The position numbers and the translations under genes were made by a program. Shown piece by piece: positions 55,182-64,000 of a stretch of 64,000 nucleotides of DNA. The notes under the pieces are model-generated. The model saw only the letters and a list, made by a program, of their open reading frames with translations, had not been told where the DNA came from and made no database searches. This DNA comes from Spirochaetota bacterium (lineage in GTDB: Bacteria > Spirochaetota > Spirochaetia > Treponematales > UBA12059), in the NCBI GenBank assembly GCA_029547205.1, contig JAKPPT010000122.1, forward strand, positions 124,001 to 188,000, written 5' to 3'. Each line of letters begins with the position of its first letter. The stretch's first letter is position 1.

Positions 55182-55775
55182 ATGAAAACCAAACTATTTG
55201 CAATTCTTGTTTGCATTTGTATTGCAGCAGGTGCAGGATTTGCTCAGGGAAAGCCAGGAAATCAAGATGGACAGCCCACTCCCCCACAGAGCCAGACCGA
55301 AGTTCAAAAACCTGGTAGTCAGACTGCTCAACCTCAACAAAATGAACTACAAGTTAAAATACAAGAGCTGGCGCGAGAAGTCAAACAACTCAATCTGACT
55401 CAGGATGAAGCAAAACAAATTCAGGAAGCACTTGAAAAACAAACACAAACAATGGAGCTTGCTCGAGCAGAAATCCGAGAAATGCAGGCAAAGCTTTCAC
55501 GATTGCTTCTGGAAGAAAAACCCAATCGCTCAGAAATCGAAAAAACGATTCGCCAGAGCATTGAGGCAGAGTATCGCATTAGAATGATGCAGATGGAGAG
55601 AATCCTGGCTGTTCGTGAAATTCTTGGACAAAACCGCTGGACTATATTGGTCAGAATAATGAAACAGATGGAGGGCAAAGAACTCACTAAAGAAGAAATA
55701 AAGGAGCTAGTTAAATTAGGAATAAATGCAGAAACATTACGATTGCTCTTTGGTATTATTAAATCACTGCAGTAA
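55182..55775 (+). CDS. Exported helical protein with LTxxQ-like motif (CpxP/Spy-like)
   Basis: A 197-residue exported protein. Signal peptide to about GAGFAQ, then a proline/glutamine-rich spacer (25-55), then a long amphipathic helix region. NLTQDEAKQIQEALEK is close to the LTxxQ pattern of CpxP, Spy and ZraP periplasmic stress proteins. It is first in an operon with an ECF sigma factor and a likely anti-sigma, so a role as envelope stress sensor or chaperone is reasonable. Family assignment is tentative. Confidence 0.68.
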   Translation: MKTKLFAILVCICIAAGAGFAQGKPGNQDGQPTPPQSQTEVQKPGSQTAQPQQNELQVKIQELAREVKQLNLTQDEAKQIQEALEKQTQTMELARAEIREMQAKLSRLLLEEKPNRSEIEKTIRQSIEAEYRIRMMQMERILAVREILGQNRWTILVRIMKQMEGKELTKEEIKELVKLGINAETLRLLFGIIKSLQ

Positions 55776-55779
55776 CCTT

Positions 55780-56352
55780 ATGCAATCGGAAGATAGAAAA
55801 CTTGTACGCTTATGGTGTGCCGGTGATCCTGATGCGTTTACAGCGCTTATTCTTAAACATGAAAAATTGATGCGTAGAATAGCAGTAGTTACAGCAGGCT
55901 CACTGGCTACACAGGATGAAATGCTTGTTGATGATATTATACAGGAGGCATGTATGAGGCTGCTTGATGCTCTCAGACGGTATAGGGGCACCTGTGAACC
56001 AGCTACCTATATTGCTGGAGTAGTCCGCATATGTGCTCTCGATGCAGTGAGAAAACAGGTACGCTATGAGAATGAGACGATGCATATAGCGGACGAATTA
56101 AGTTTTCAGAAACTCTATCAGTCTGATATCGCAGATGATATTATCACCAAACTTGAAAATAAAAAGATTTTTGAGCTGCTCGCAAAAATTCCTGAACCAG
56201 AACGTTCACTTTTATACTTGCAGGAAGCAGAACAAATAGGGCTAAAAGAGTTGAGTAAAATGTTTGCTATGCCATTAGGTACAGTAAAAAGCAAATTATC
56301 AAGAGCTAAAAAAAAGTTCAGGAGTTTAATTGGTAAGGAGACGCTGACATGA
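55780..56352 (+). CDS. RNA polymerase sigma factor, ECF type
   Basis: From the ATG at 55780 190 residues. Region 2 has DPDAFTALILKHEKLMRRIA, DDIIQEACMRLLDALRRYRG and ATYIAGVVRICALDAVRK; region 4 has LLAKIPEPERSLLYLQEAE and MFAMPLGTVKSKLSRAKKKFR. The gene lies four bases after the LTxxQ-like gene and overlaps the next gene by four bases (ATGA), the usual sigma/anti-sigma arrangement. The promoter upstream of the module matches the ECF style, supporting autoregulation. Confidence 0.92.
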   Translation: MQSEDRKLVRLWCAGDPDAFTALILKHEKLMRRIAVVTAGSLATQDEMLVDDIIQEACMRLLDALRRYRGTCEPATYIAGVVRICALDAVRKQVRYENETMHIADELSFQKLYQSDIADDIITKLENKKIFELLAKIPEPERSLLYLQEAEQIGLKELSKMFAMPLGTVKSKLSRAKKKFRSLIGKETLT

Positions 56353-56756
56353 AAACAGAACAGGAATTGACACCTCTTGGGAAAGCAATCAAAAGAGCTG
56401 TTGAGGAGCAAGCAGAAAAATTAAATACTATCGATAGCAATACAGTACGTAACCTTGCTGTGAACTATGTAAAGCAAGAAGAATATACTAAAACTCGAAA
56501 AACACGGTATGCATTTACTTTCTTACTGCCAGCAGCTGCTCTTATAGTAATTATTCTCGTTATTAGTGTACCATATATTCAAAAATTACAGCATGATCAG
56601 GTAACAATACATGCAGCTCAATCATATATTGAAACGATTATACCTGAACGCTCAAGCTGGATACATGAAACCTTATTTGGCACAATAGAAAAATCATATA
56701 TTGATGATTATATTGATACTATTATGGAATCAGAAACGCTATACAATTTTTTCTAG
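56349..56756 (+). CDS. Putative membrane anti-sigma factor
   Basis: A 135-residue protein with a cytoplasmic N-terminal helical domain (about 1-55), one membrane segment (about 57-78, LLPAAALIVIILVISVPYI) and a periplasmic C-terminal domain of about 55 residues. Overlap with the sigma gene and topology suggest an anti-sigma factor. There is no zinc HxxxCxxC motif, so it is not a ZAS-type anti-sigma. The periplasmic part may sense the LTxxQ-like protein or its ligand; that is inference. Confidence 0.65.
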   Translation: MKTEQELTPLGKAIKRAVEEQAEKLNTIDSNTVRNLAVNYVKQEEYTKTRKTRYAFTFLLPAAALIVIILVISVPYIQKLQHDQVTIHAAQSYIETIIPERSSWIHETLFGTIEKSYIDDYIDTIMESETLYNFF

Positions 56757-56919
56757 CATACTACCCTATTTATCATTGATGAAGTAAAAAAAACAAAACT
56801 ACTCTATTAAATTTCCTGGTTTATCTTTACCATATTTTCTTGAAATGTACAATAAAAAGGCTTATAGTATAAGAAAGTCTAAGGATCATACTACTATATA
56901 GTAATACGAGGAGGTGAGT

Positions 56920-57534
56920 ATGAAACCTTCTATCAATTGGTTTGGTCATGATGCATTTTGCATAACAGGATCAAAAAAAATATACATTGATCCCTTTCAG
57001 CTTAAAAAAAAGGATAGAGCTGATATTATTTTGATTACACATACACATTATGATCATTTTTCACCGGATGATATTGCAATGATTATGAGTACCAATACTA
57101 CTATAATTGGGCCGCATGATACTCTCGATAAAATAAACCATATAAAAACAATGCAGCCGGGTGATATAATTGAATTGCATGGCGTTACAATTGAAGCTGT
57201 GCCAGCATATAATATTGGAAAAAAATTCCATCCTAAAAGTAATAATTGGCTAGGTTATATTATTTCCATTGATAACACAAGAATTTATCATGCCGGGGAT
57301 ACGGATCATATCCCGGAAATGAATAAGTTATCAAATATTGATATCGCATTATTACCGGTTTCTGGCACCTATGTGATGACAGCTCATGAAGCTGCACAAG
57401 CTGCCCTGGACATTCAGCCCAAAGTTGCTATACCAATGCACTATGGCAGTATTGTGGGAACAGTACATGATGCAGAAATTTTTAAAAGAGAGCTCTCTGG
57501 AAGTATAGAGGTTCAATTATTACAGAGACAGTAA
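56920..57534 (+). CDS. UPF0173-type metal-dependent hydrolase (beta-lactamase fold)
   Basis: From the ATG at 56920 (GAGGAGG site) 204 residues. Metal ligands: THTHYDHFSPDD (HxHxDH), HAGDTDHIPEM and PMHYGS. This is the short beta-lactamase-fold hydrolase of the UPF0173/UlaG-like group, with no large extra domain. No substrate has been settled for UPF0173. The upstream 160 bases contain no gene. The hybrid kinase gene follows after 50 bases and may be co-transcribed. Confidence 0.88.
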   Translation: MKPSINWFGHDAFCITGSKKIYIDPFQLKKKDRADIILITHTHYDHFSPDDIAMIMSTNTTIIGPHDTLDKINHIKTMQPGDIIELHGVTIEAVPAYNIGKKFHPKSNNWLGYIISIDNTRIYHAGDTDHIPEMNKLSNIDIALLPVSGTYVMTAHEAAQAALDIQPKVAIPMHYGSIVGTVHDAEIFKRELSGSIEVQLLQRQ

Positions 57535-57585
57535 TATTAGGAAAATATCTAATAGTACTCCATGAGTACAGTAAAAGGTAGTAGC

Positions 57586-60153
57586 ATGACAGATGCAATT
57601 TGTGATGATAATTCTTGTTTAAATGAACGAAGTTTTTCTGAAGTAACATTCAGTACTATTCTTGAAACGGTAAAAGATCTTGTTACAGCACGATGTTTTG
57701 AGGATGTCATTCATCGAATTATTCAGCGTGCTCAGGCAACATTAACTCATACAGCTGCAGCTGTATACCTTGTTAGTGATGATCGAAAAACATTACATTC
57801 TGCTGGTGCTGAAGGTATATATGCTAATGAACTAAATAAAGAGATTCTCACATTCGGTAAAGGTATATTGGGGAATATTGCACAAAATGGAAAATCAGAA
57901 ATTATTCAGGATACAACGAAAGATTCTCGTGCAATAGAAATTACAGGAACTCCTCAAACTGAAGAAGGAGAAAAACTCATGGGAGCTCCTTTAATTTCTG
58001 GCGGGATGGTCATTGGTGTAATGGCAGTCTGGAGAGATGCTCATGAACCATGCTTTACTCTAAAAGACCTCGAATACCTTGAACTGCTTTCGGGCATTGC
58101 AGTTATTGCTATAGAAAATGCAAGAGGGTATGAAGAAGCTCAGCAGAGAATATTCAGACTATCATTGCTCAAAGAAATTGGCAGAGCACTTTCTGTAAAA
58201 CATAGTCAACAGGAACTTGTCGAAACAATATATAATGAGTTAGGTAAAATTTATGATGTCACAAATTTCTATATTGCAACCTACATCGAAGGATCTCCTA
58301 CATATAGTTTTGCGATTCACATCGAAAATGGCAAACGCGTCCCTTTAACATCACGACAGTCCGATAAAGGGATGACAGGATATATAATAAAAACACGAAA
58401 ACCACTTTTAATGAAAAATCCTATAGAGAATAAAGCGTTTCATGAACGAGAAGGTGTTATATCAATGGGTGTTCCTGCAGTCAGCTGGATGGGAGTACCC
58501 CTTCTTGCTGGTTCAGAACTTGTTGGTGTTATGGTCATACAGAGCTACACTACACCAAACCTATATGATGAGCATGACCTTGATTTTTTCATGCTTATTG
58601 GGACAGAGCTTGCTTTTGCAATTCAAAATGCCCGGTTATACGAAGCACAACAGAAGGCTATTGCAGTTGCAGAAGACGCCAATAAAATGAAATCATCTTT
58701 TCTTGCAAAAATGTCGCATGAACTCCGTACCCCGCTTAATGCTATTATCAATTTTGCATATTTATTAAACCAGAATACCGAAGGTGTACTCAATCCAGGG
58801 CAAGCTGAATTGATTGGACGAATCGAAGAATCAGGCAGGCATCTCCTTGGACTCATAAATGATATTCTTGATCTTGCTAAAATCGAAGCTGGCAAAATGG
58901 AACTTAATTTAGAATCTGTTGAACTGGTGAGTCTAATTGATGATGTTATAAAAACAGCACAGGCACTCTTGTCAGGAAAATCTGTTGAATTGAACTATAT
59001 TTTTCCTGATAGCAATGTTATAGTTAGAGGGGATGCAAAACGTTTAAGACAGGTAATGCTTAACCTGCTTTCTAATGCTATAAAATTCACAGAAACAGGT
59101 TATATTAAAGTTACAGTAACAGTTGATATAGGTTCAGGCATGGTAACGGTATCTGTCAGTGATACAGGCAGAGGTATATCAAAAGAAAATATGAAAAAAA
59201 TTTTTATGGAGTTTGTCCAGGCATCCAGTTCTGATGCCGCACGAGGATCTGGTTTAGGACTTCCTATCAGCAGACATTTTATTGAAATGCATGGAGGCAC
59301 ATTAAATGCCGAAAGCGAACCGGGAAAGGGTTCCACATTCTATTTTACGTTGCCAATACAAGCTATCGTTAATAAAAATTATGACGAACAAATTCAAATT
59401 AGCCATTCAGTAAGTTCTGATAAAACAAAAGTTGTTATAATCGATGACGATGAAGAATCAAGGGTACTGCTTTCCAGAAGCCTTATTGGAGGACGCTATA
59501 ATGTTGTAACTTTACAGGATAGCAGAATTTCACTTCAGACAGTTAAAAGCATAAAACCAGATGTAGTTCTCCTCGACATTATGATGCCTCATGCTGATGG
59601 ATGGAGTATACTTAAAGCTCTGCATGAAGATCCAGAAACAAAAAATATTCCCGTTGTAATATGCTCAATTCTTTCAAAAGAAAATAAAGCGGTTGTTATA
59701 GAAGCATCTGATTATATTTCAAAACCAATCGATCCCGCTGAACTTAAAGAGGCAATACATAAACTTGCAAGTCCTGGCAAAACCGTACTGGCAATTGATG
59801 ATGATCCTAATACGCTCGAGATTATCAAGCGTATTCTTGATTCAATTCCTCTGGATATACAAACAGTACAGGATGGAAAACATGGACTCGAAACAATAAC
59901 TGCGAGTCCTCCTGGAGTAGTTATTCTGGATTTAATGATGCCTGGATTAAATGGCATTCAGGTTCTCAATGAGTTAAAGAAAAAAGCAGAAACAAAAGAT
60001 ATTCCTGTTATTGTTGTTACTGCTAAAGAATTGAACAGTAAGGAACGTGAACAAATAATTCATAACACAGCTGCTCTACTGCAAAAAGGCATGTTTAAAC
60101 CGGAAGAGTTGAGCATACTTATAGAATCAATAATAAAAAAGAATAAAAAATAG
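57586..60153 (+). CDS. Hybrid histidine kinase: GAF-GAF-HisKA-HATPase-REC-REC
   Basis: From the ATG at 57586 (AAAGG site; another ATG eight codons upstream lacks one) 855 residues, soluble. Two GAF domains (about 25-185 and 200-355), HisKA with phosphorylated His378 in MSHELRTPLN, HATPase with NLLSNAIKFTETG, DTGRGIS and GSGLGLPIS, then receiver 1 (LLDIMMPHADG) and receiver 2 (ILDLMMPGLNG). Both receivers keep the phospho-aspartate. There is no DNA-binding output domain, so phosphate must be passed to an unknown partner. GAF domains suggest sensing of small ligands or redox in the cytoplasm. Confidence 0.92.
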   Translation: MTDAICDDNSCLNERSFSEVTFSTILETVKDLVTARCFEDVIHRIIQRAQATLTHTAAAVYLVSDDRKTLHSAGAEGIYANELNKEILTFGKGILGNIAQNGKSEIIQDTTKDSRAIEITGTPQTEEGEKLMGAPLISGGMVIGVMAVWRDAHEPCFTLKDLEYLELLSGIAVIAIENARGYEEAQQRIFRLSLLKEIGRALSVKHSQQELVETIYNELGKIYDVTNFYIATYIEGSPTYSFAIHIENGKRVPLTSRQSDKGMTGYIIKTRKPLLMKNPIENKAFHEREGVISMGVPAVSWMGVPLLAGSELVGVMVIQSYTTPNLYDEHDLDFFMLIGTELAFAIQNARLYEAQQKAIAVAEDANKMKSSFLAKMSHELRTPLNAIINFAYLLNQNTEGVLNPGQAELIGRIEESGRHLLGLINDILDLAKIEAGKMELNLESVELVSLIDDVIKTAQALLSGKSVELNYIFPDSNVIVRGDAKRLRQVMLNLLSNAIKFTETGYIKVTVTVDIGSGMVTVSVSDTGRGISKENMKKIFMEFVQASSSDAARGSGLGLPISRHFIEMHGGTLNAESEPGKGSTFYFTLPIQAIVNKNYDEQIQISHSVSSDKTKVVIIDDDEESRVLLSRSLIGGRYNVVTLQDSRISLQTVKSIKPDVVLLDIMMPHADGWSILKALHEDPETKNIPVVICSILSKENKAVVIEASDYISKPIDPAELKEAIHKLASPGKTVLAIDDDPNTLEIIKRILDSIPLDIQTVQDGKHGLETITASPPGVVILDLMMPGLNGIQVLNELKKKAETKDIPVIVVTAKELNSKEREQIIHNTAALLQKGMFKPEELSILIESIIKKNKK

Positions 60154-60154
60154 T

Positions 60155-60892
60155 TTACTGTTTTGAAATTTCAACTATACGCTGCTGTCCAGAATAAATA
60201 AATGGTTGCGGAGCCTCAATGCGCCCTACAAGGGTAATTCCTATCTTTTGTGCAAGTTCCAATGTTAACGTTGTTGGTATACTGCGAGAGACAAAAATAG
60301 GAATTCCCGCTCGAGACACTTTATTAAGCATATCATACGCAATCCGTCCCGAGCTAAACACAGCGCAGCGAGAAAATTCAATATGGTTTAGCAAAGCCCA
60401 GCCAATAACCTTATCGAGTGCATTGTGGCGGCCAACATCTTCGAAAACCACCGAAGCTTTTTCCTTACCAGCTTCATCATAGCTAACGAGCCTGGCGCAA
60501 TGAATGCCTCCGGTTTCCTTATATTTTTTTGCATTGCGGAACATACTTTCTGCCTGCGCCTTAAGCTCTGAAAGTGGTAATATGAGCGATGTATCTCCCA
60601 GCTCTCCCGGGGATTCGGCATTACGGTACTTATTACCATAATTGGATTCAAAAGATTTATTAAAGCCTGAATGTGCAACAGTAAGACCAGGGATACTGAT
60701 AGAAATTAGTTCACTGTCATCATCAATTTCACACAAAGTAGTTGTATCGTAGCCATTGATAATTCGCTGAGAAAAAAGATACCCTAGCGCTAATTCCGTA
60801 AGTGCTTCCGGTGTACAGTAGACAGTCCCAATCTCTGAACCATTCAGGACAATATGGTATCTTTTTTCCTCAACAACAGGCAACTGTATCAT
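60155..60892 (-). CDS. fdhD: FdhD-family sulfurtransferase
   Basis: A 245-residue protein. Typical FdhD segments: EALTELALGYLFSQRII, TGGIHCARLVSYDE, EDVGRHNALDKVIGWAL and FSSGRIAYDMLNKVSRAGIP followed by SRSIPT. FdhD transfers sulfur from IscS to the molybdenum cofactor of formate dehydrogenase. The CxxC loop of the Escherichia coli protein (Cys121/Cys124) is absent here: the corresponding region reads AHSGFNKSFESN. The single obvious cysteine near the active region is in GGIHCA. The start overlaps the antiporter stop as TAATG, so both are co-expressed. No formate dehydrogenase is in the window. Confidence 0.85.
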   Translation of the reverse strand: MIQLPVVEEKRYHIVLNGSEIGTVYCTPEALTELALGYLFSQRIINGYDTTTLCEIDDDSELISISIPGLTVAHSGFNKSFESNYGNKYRNAESPGELGDTSLILPLSELKAQAESMFRNAKKYKETGGIHCARLVSYDEAGKEKASVVFEDVGRHNALDKVIGWALLNHIEFSRCAVFSSGRIAYDMLNKVSRAGIPIFVSRSIPTTLTLELAQKIGITLVGRIEAPQPFIYSGQQRIVEISKQ

Positions 60893-63048
60893 TATGAGTT
60901 TCCAGTAAGAATATCAAGTATATCCTTTGGATACTGAGCAGCGAGCAGCCGTTTTCTATTTTTTTCTTTTTGAAGCACTGACGATATTGAAGACAGAAAC
61001 TCAAGATGAGAACCAGGATCCGATTTTGGAGCAACAGACAGTATGATAATCTGTGCTGGTTTTCCATCAAGAGAATTAAAGTCAGTACCTTCAGGAACAA
61101 TACCGACAGCAGCGCAGAGCGTATCGATCGCATCTGTTTTAGCATGAGGTATTGCAATCCCATCCTGAAGACCAGTAGTCATTGAATTTTCCCGATCAAG
61201 GACTGCATGGTATACTGCTTCACGATCTTTTATCTTATTATTTTTATAGAGTAAATCTACCAATTCATAAATAATTTCCTGTTTTGGTTTTGGCTTCATA
61301 TTCATTATCACGCAATGTGTATCGCATGCAGGAAACTCAGTTTCTGTATATACTTCTGGTGCTGCAGTAGTATCGGTATGGTAGATGAAGGTTTGTGGAT
61401 TGAAATCTTTTTTGATTTTTTGGAGATGTTCAGTTAAGTTTGCAACTGCTTCTACTACAATGGTATTTACAAGATGTAAAATAGACTGTTTGGCTTCAAA
61501 GATAAGATTTTCATTTTTCACATAAAATGAGAATGTTATATTTTCTTTTCTTGCCTGCGCTATTTCATTATCAACATCAAAAAATCTTACAAAATAGTGG
61601 CTTTCCTCAAGCTGACGACTGATATTTTCTGCAATAAGCACTGCAACTTCTTCTGAAGGAAATGTATATACTAATTCGTTGCTGGTTGTATCTTCTGCCT
61701 CTTTTTTGAGCGATTTTTTGGGAATAGCGAGCAGTTTGTTCAGTAATGCTGGTGCAGCAATGGTGGTAATAAACGTCATCATAATTGCCATACCAAAAAG
61801 CTCATTGGAAAGAATTCCGCTCGAAGCACCAATACCTGCGATGATAAGAGCAACTTCGCCACGCGGTACCATGCCTACTCCAACCCGGAGAGCCCCCATT
61901 GGCGTAAAACCGGTAAAGAGTGAAGGCACTGAACATCCTACTATTTTCGTAAGTATAGCAACTACAGAAAAAATAAAGCCGCCAATAAGTACTTCTGGTT
62001 TTAAAAAAATGGAAACATCAAGTATCATACCCATTACAGCAAAAAATAGCGGTACAATGAACTCGTAAATGATATGAAGCCGTTCCTCAATGACATGGCT
62101 GATATCGGTATTTGAAAGAGAAAGACCAACAATATACGCACCAATAATCATTGCGAGTCCCTCTTTTTCAAAGAAACCACCCAATAACAGTGCAAGACCT
62201 AATGCGAGTATAGAAAAAATTGATATGCTCTTAAAACGTTTTAAGAGCTTTGCAAGTTTTTTTGAAAAAATAATGCCGAGCAATGTGATAATAAGCCAGA
62301 TACCAAATGCTCTCAGCGCTATGAGTCCAATTTTACCCCAATCAATTCCTGCACCAGCGCTTTTTTGAGAAAGTGAAGCAATGCCTACCACAACTGCGAG
62401 GAGTATTATACCAAAAACATCATCAAATACAGCTGCAGCAAGAATTGTGACTCCTTCCGGGCTATCCATTTTCTTTTTTTCTGACAAAATACGTGCAGTT
62501 ATTCCAACACTGGTTGCAGTTCCCATTATGCCAAGAAACAGATTTTGAGGATCCATAATTGATTTGCCATTCATGATCATGCCTAAGACAGCACCTCCAG
62601 CAAATGCAAAGATAATTCCTCCAAGCCCTACGATCGTTCCAGTAATGGAATACTTGAGAAACATACCAATATCAGTTTCAAGACCAGACATAAAGAGTAA
62701 GACAATTGAAGCTACAGTAGAAAAGGTATACAGTTCTGTGCTAACAGGAATTGCGGCATCAGGAATTAACGGGAACAAACCATGCGGAAAACCAGGAAGC
62801 GCGATTTTACCTAATGCATAGGGCCCAATTACCACACCTGCAAGTAGCTCCCCTAATACTGACGGAAGGTGCAATTTTTGAGCAGCAGTATTGCCAAGCC
62901 GAACCATAAAGAGTAAAACAGCAAGCTGTATAACAATATTTGCTTGTTCTTGATTAAGATCTTCATTACTAGCACATACTACAGCTGGTATGATCAGAAC
63001 AAAACAGACAATGAGCAGTGAACGCACCCATGAAGATGGGAATTTCAT
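60892..63048 (-). CDS. CPA2 cation/proton antiporter fused to a PTS EIIA-like domain
   Basis: A 718-residue protein. A signal-like start, then about twelve membrane segments (30-430) of the KefB/NapA type, with LPSVLGELLAGVVIGPYALG, SGLETDIGMFL, and DDVFGIILLAV, the double aspartate typical of the ion site. A cytoplasmic linker (about 440-560) is followed by a PTS_EIIA_2 domain with His635 in GIAIPHAKTDAIDTL. This links ion transport to phosphotransferase state or to a sensor function. Similar fusions are known in some anaerobes and spirochaetes. The ion specificity (Na+ or K+) cannot be read. Confidence 0.88.
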   Translation of the reverse strand: MKFPSSWVRSLLIVCFVLIIPAVVCASNEDLNQEQANIVIQLAVLLFMVRLGNTAAQKLHLPSVLGELLAGVVIGPYALGKIALPGFPHGLFPLIPDAAIPVSTELYTFSTVASIVLLFMSGLETDIGMFLKYSITGTIVGLGGIIFAFAGGAVLGMIMNGKSIMDPQNLFLGIMGTATSVGITARILSEKKKMDSPEGVTILAAAVFDDVFGIILLAVVVGIASLSQKSAGAGIDWGKIGLIALRAFGIWLIITLLGIIFSKKLAKLLKRFKSISIFSILALGLALLLGGFFEKEGLAMIIGAYIVGLSLSNTDISHVIEERLHIIYEFIVPLFFAVMGMILDVSIFLKPEVLIGGFIFSVVAILTKIVGCSVPSLFTGFTPMGALRVGVGMVPRGEVALIIAGIGASSGILSNELFGMAIMMTFITTIAAPALLNKLLAIPKKSLKKEAEDTTSNELVYTFPSEEVAVLIAENISRQLEESHYFVRFFDVDNEIAQARKENITFSFYVKNENLIFEAKQSILHLVNTIVVEAVANLTEHLQKIKKDFNPQTFIYHTDTTAAPEVYTETEFPACDTHCVIMNMKPKPKQEIIYELVDLLYKNNKIKDREAVYHAVLDRENSMTTGLQDGIAIPHAKTDAIDTLCAAVGIVPEGTDFNSLDGKPAQIIILSVAPKSDPGSHLEFLSSISSVLQKEKNRKRLLAAQYPKDILDILTGNS

Positions 63049-63123
63049 AAAAACCTCCTATGCTTTCAAAAAAATACAAAGCAAAGGACTAAATGTCAAT
63101 ATATGCACCTAATGCGCAATTTT

Positions 63124-63774
63124 CTACTTTTGGTGATTTTCTTTTCTTGTTCGCATGCAAGCACTCAGGAGTGCATAGCCTGATAAAAGGTCCTCATTCT
63201 GAACAGTAATGTCTCCTGAAACTTTTAACCGAACTGTTGTAAAATTCCAAATCGATTTGATACCAGCTTTTTCCAGTAGTTCTGCACATGACTGTGCCGC
63301 AAAAGGTGGGACAGCAAGTACTGCAATTGCTACATCTGGATATGATTTAATAAAACTTTGTAATGTATAGATATGGAAAATTGGTATGTCATGAATGCTT
63401 TTATTGATTATTGTTTCATCAATATCAAATGCTGCAACAAAATGAAGACCATGGTTTTTAAAACCCTGATATCCCAGGAGTGCACTGCCAAGATTACCAG
63501 CACCAACAACAATTGCTTTATGTTCATTGTTCCAATTGAGAAAGTTTTCAATTGCGGTTATTAAATCTTTAACCCTATACCCTAGTTTTGGTTTACCAAC
63601 AATACCAGTAATTGCTATATCTTTTCGAACTTGAATAGCATCAAGGTCTAATGCTTCTGCAAGGACAGTTGCGGATATGAGAGACACTCCTTCAGTATCA
63701 GCTTGTTGCGCAAGTGTAAGATAGAGCGGAAGTCTTCGAACCGATGGGTTAGGCAATAGTTTATATTTAGGCAT
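63124..63774 (-). CDS. rex: Redox-sensing transcriptional repressor Rex
   Basis: A 216-residue Rex. An N-terminal winged helix (about 1-80, with RRLPLYLTLAQQADTEG, ATVLAEALDLDAIQVRKDI and GKPKLGYRV) and a Rossmann domain with GAGNLGSALLGY near residue 92, followed by AAFDIDE. Rex senses the NADH/NAD+ ratio and represses fermentation and redox genes. The N-terminal helix-turn-helix is complete. I see no clear Rex operator in the intergenic region. It is followed on the same strand by the antiporter and fdhD. Confidence 0.95.
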   Translation of the reverse strand: MPKYKLLPNPSVRRLPLYLTLAQQADTEGVSLISATVLAEALDLDAIQVRKDIAITGIVGKPKLGYRVKDLITAIENFLNWNNEHKAIVVGAGNLGSALLGYQGFKNHGLHFVAAFDIDETIINKSIHDIPIFHIYTLQSFIKSYPDVAIAVLAVPPFAAQSCAELLEKAGIKSIWNFTTVRLKVSGDITVQNEDLLSGYALLSACMRTRKENHQK

Positions 63775-63848
63775 AATTTTTCCTTACTTAATACACTCGT
63801 AACTTTAATTATACTATATCATAGTTTTATTATATTCTGTCAATAAAA

Positions 63849-63881
63849 AAGCCCCGTGGAAAAAAGGAGGTAAAACCACGG
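63849..63881 (-). terminator. Hairpin terminator of a gene beyond the right edge
   Basis: CCGTGG and CCACGG flank a 16-base loop, with six T residues following on the minus strand. It would end transcription of a minus-strand gene lying to the right. The last 120 bases of the window contain no recognised gene. Confidence 0.5.
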
Positions 63882-64000
63882 AGCCCCATGCCACCATACA
63901 TGGCATTACTTCATAGTATACAATAATGTTTTTCTTTTCAAGTGAAAGTTTCTGATAAAAACTTGTGATGATGCATTTACGCGAAAAAGATTCCAGTGTC

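Noticed and set aside
63775-63850. Rex operator in its own promoter
   Set aside because: No inverted repeat close to TTGTGA-N6-TCACAA is visible; only AT-rich promoter-like sequence.

Overview
The window looks like a chromosomal stretch of an AT-rich, anaerobic, Treponema-like spirochaete. The pointers are a P83/100-family antigen homologue, a PEGA-repeat surface protein, a 7TMR-DISM receptor cyclase, two methyl-accepting chemotaxis proteins, a fused PyrB-PyrI aspartate carbamoyltransferase, a DUF3798 lipoprotein with a BMP/ribose-type ABC transporter, and a lysine-fermentation operon. The organism is inferred from gene content only; there is no rRNA in the window.

Layout. 1-7 kb: DUF58/MoxR pair (DUF58 runs off the left edge), rpiB, a chemoreceptor without a periplasmic domain, a short-chain dehydrogenase, a DUF434 protein and an anchored alpha/beta hydrolase. 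7-15 kb: an inner-membrane ABC importer (two permeases, double-NBD ATPase, small membrane protein), a frameshifted outer-membrane beta-barrel gene on the opposite strand and the DUF3798 binding lipoprotein. 15-25 kb: TtcA-like tRNA thiolase, membrane-anchored nucleotidyl cyclase, ffh, a REP-associated transposase with its palindromes, an unknown 628-residue protein, a dCache chemoreceptor and a CorC-like protein; then tRNA-Asn. 25-32 kb: an Opp/Dpp-type ABC operon without a binding protein, a lone CBM48 protein and mnmA. 32-34 kb: PEGA protein and a lipoprotein.

34-43 kb is the metabolic centrepiece: a structured leader, then kdd, a class III PLP aminotransferase, kce, kamA, kamB, kamC and an amidohydrolase, all on the plus strand. 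KamA makes beta-lysine; Kdd and Kce act later in the fermentation; KamB/KamC are the reactivase of lysine 5,6-aminomutase. The mutase itself (KamDE), Kal and the CoA-transferase are not in the window, and an aminotransferase that is not part of the textbook operon is present. 43-52 kb: pyrBI, P83/100, a small exported protein, a double-psi-barrel/SPOR protein, a 7TMR-DISM cyclase and a lipoprotein. 52-57 kb: threonine aldolase, an SPL-family radical SAM protein with an unknown partner, and a compact ECF-sigma module (LTxxQ-like periplasmic protein, sigma, likely anti-sigma) preceded by a good ECF-type promoter. 57-64 kb: UPF0173-like hydrolase, a GAF-GAF hybrid kinase with two receivers, fdhD coupled to a CPA2 antiporter-EIIA fusion, and rex.

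Between genes, a short palindromic repeat (core ACAAGCTT..TGACACT) recurs at least five times, mostly just outside gene ends. Starts were moved downstream of the longest reading frame wherever a clear Shine-Dalgarno sequence supported an internal ATG. No homology search was run; family names rest on motifs read by eye.
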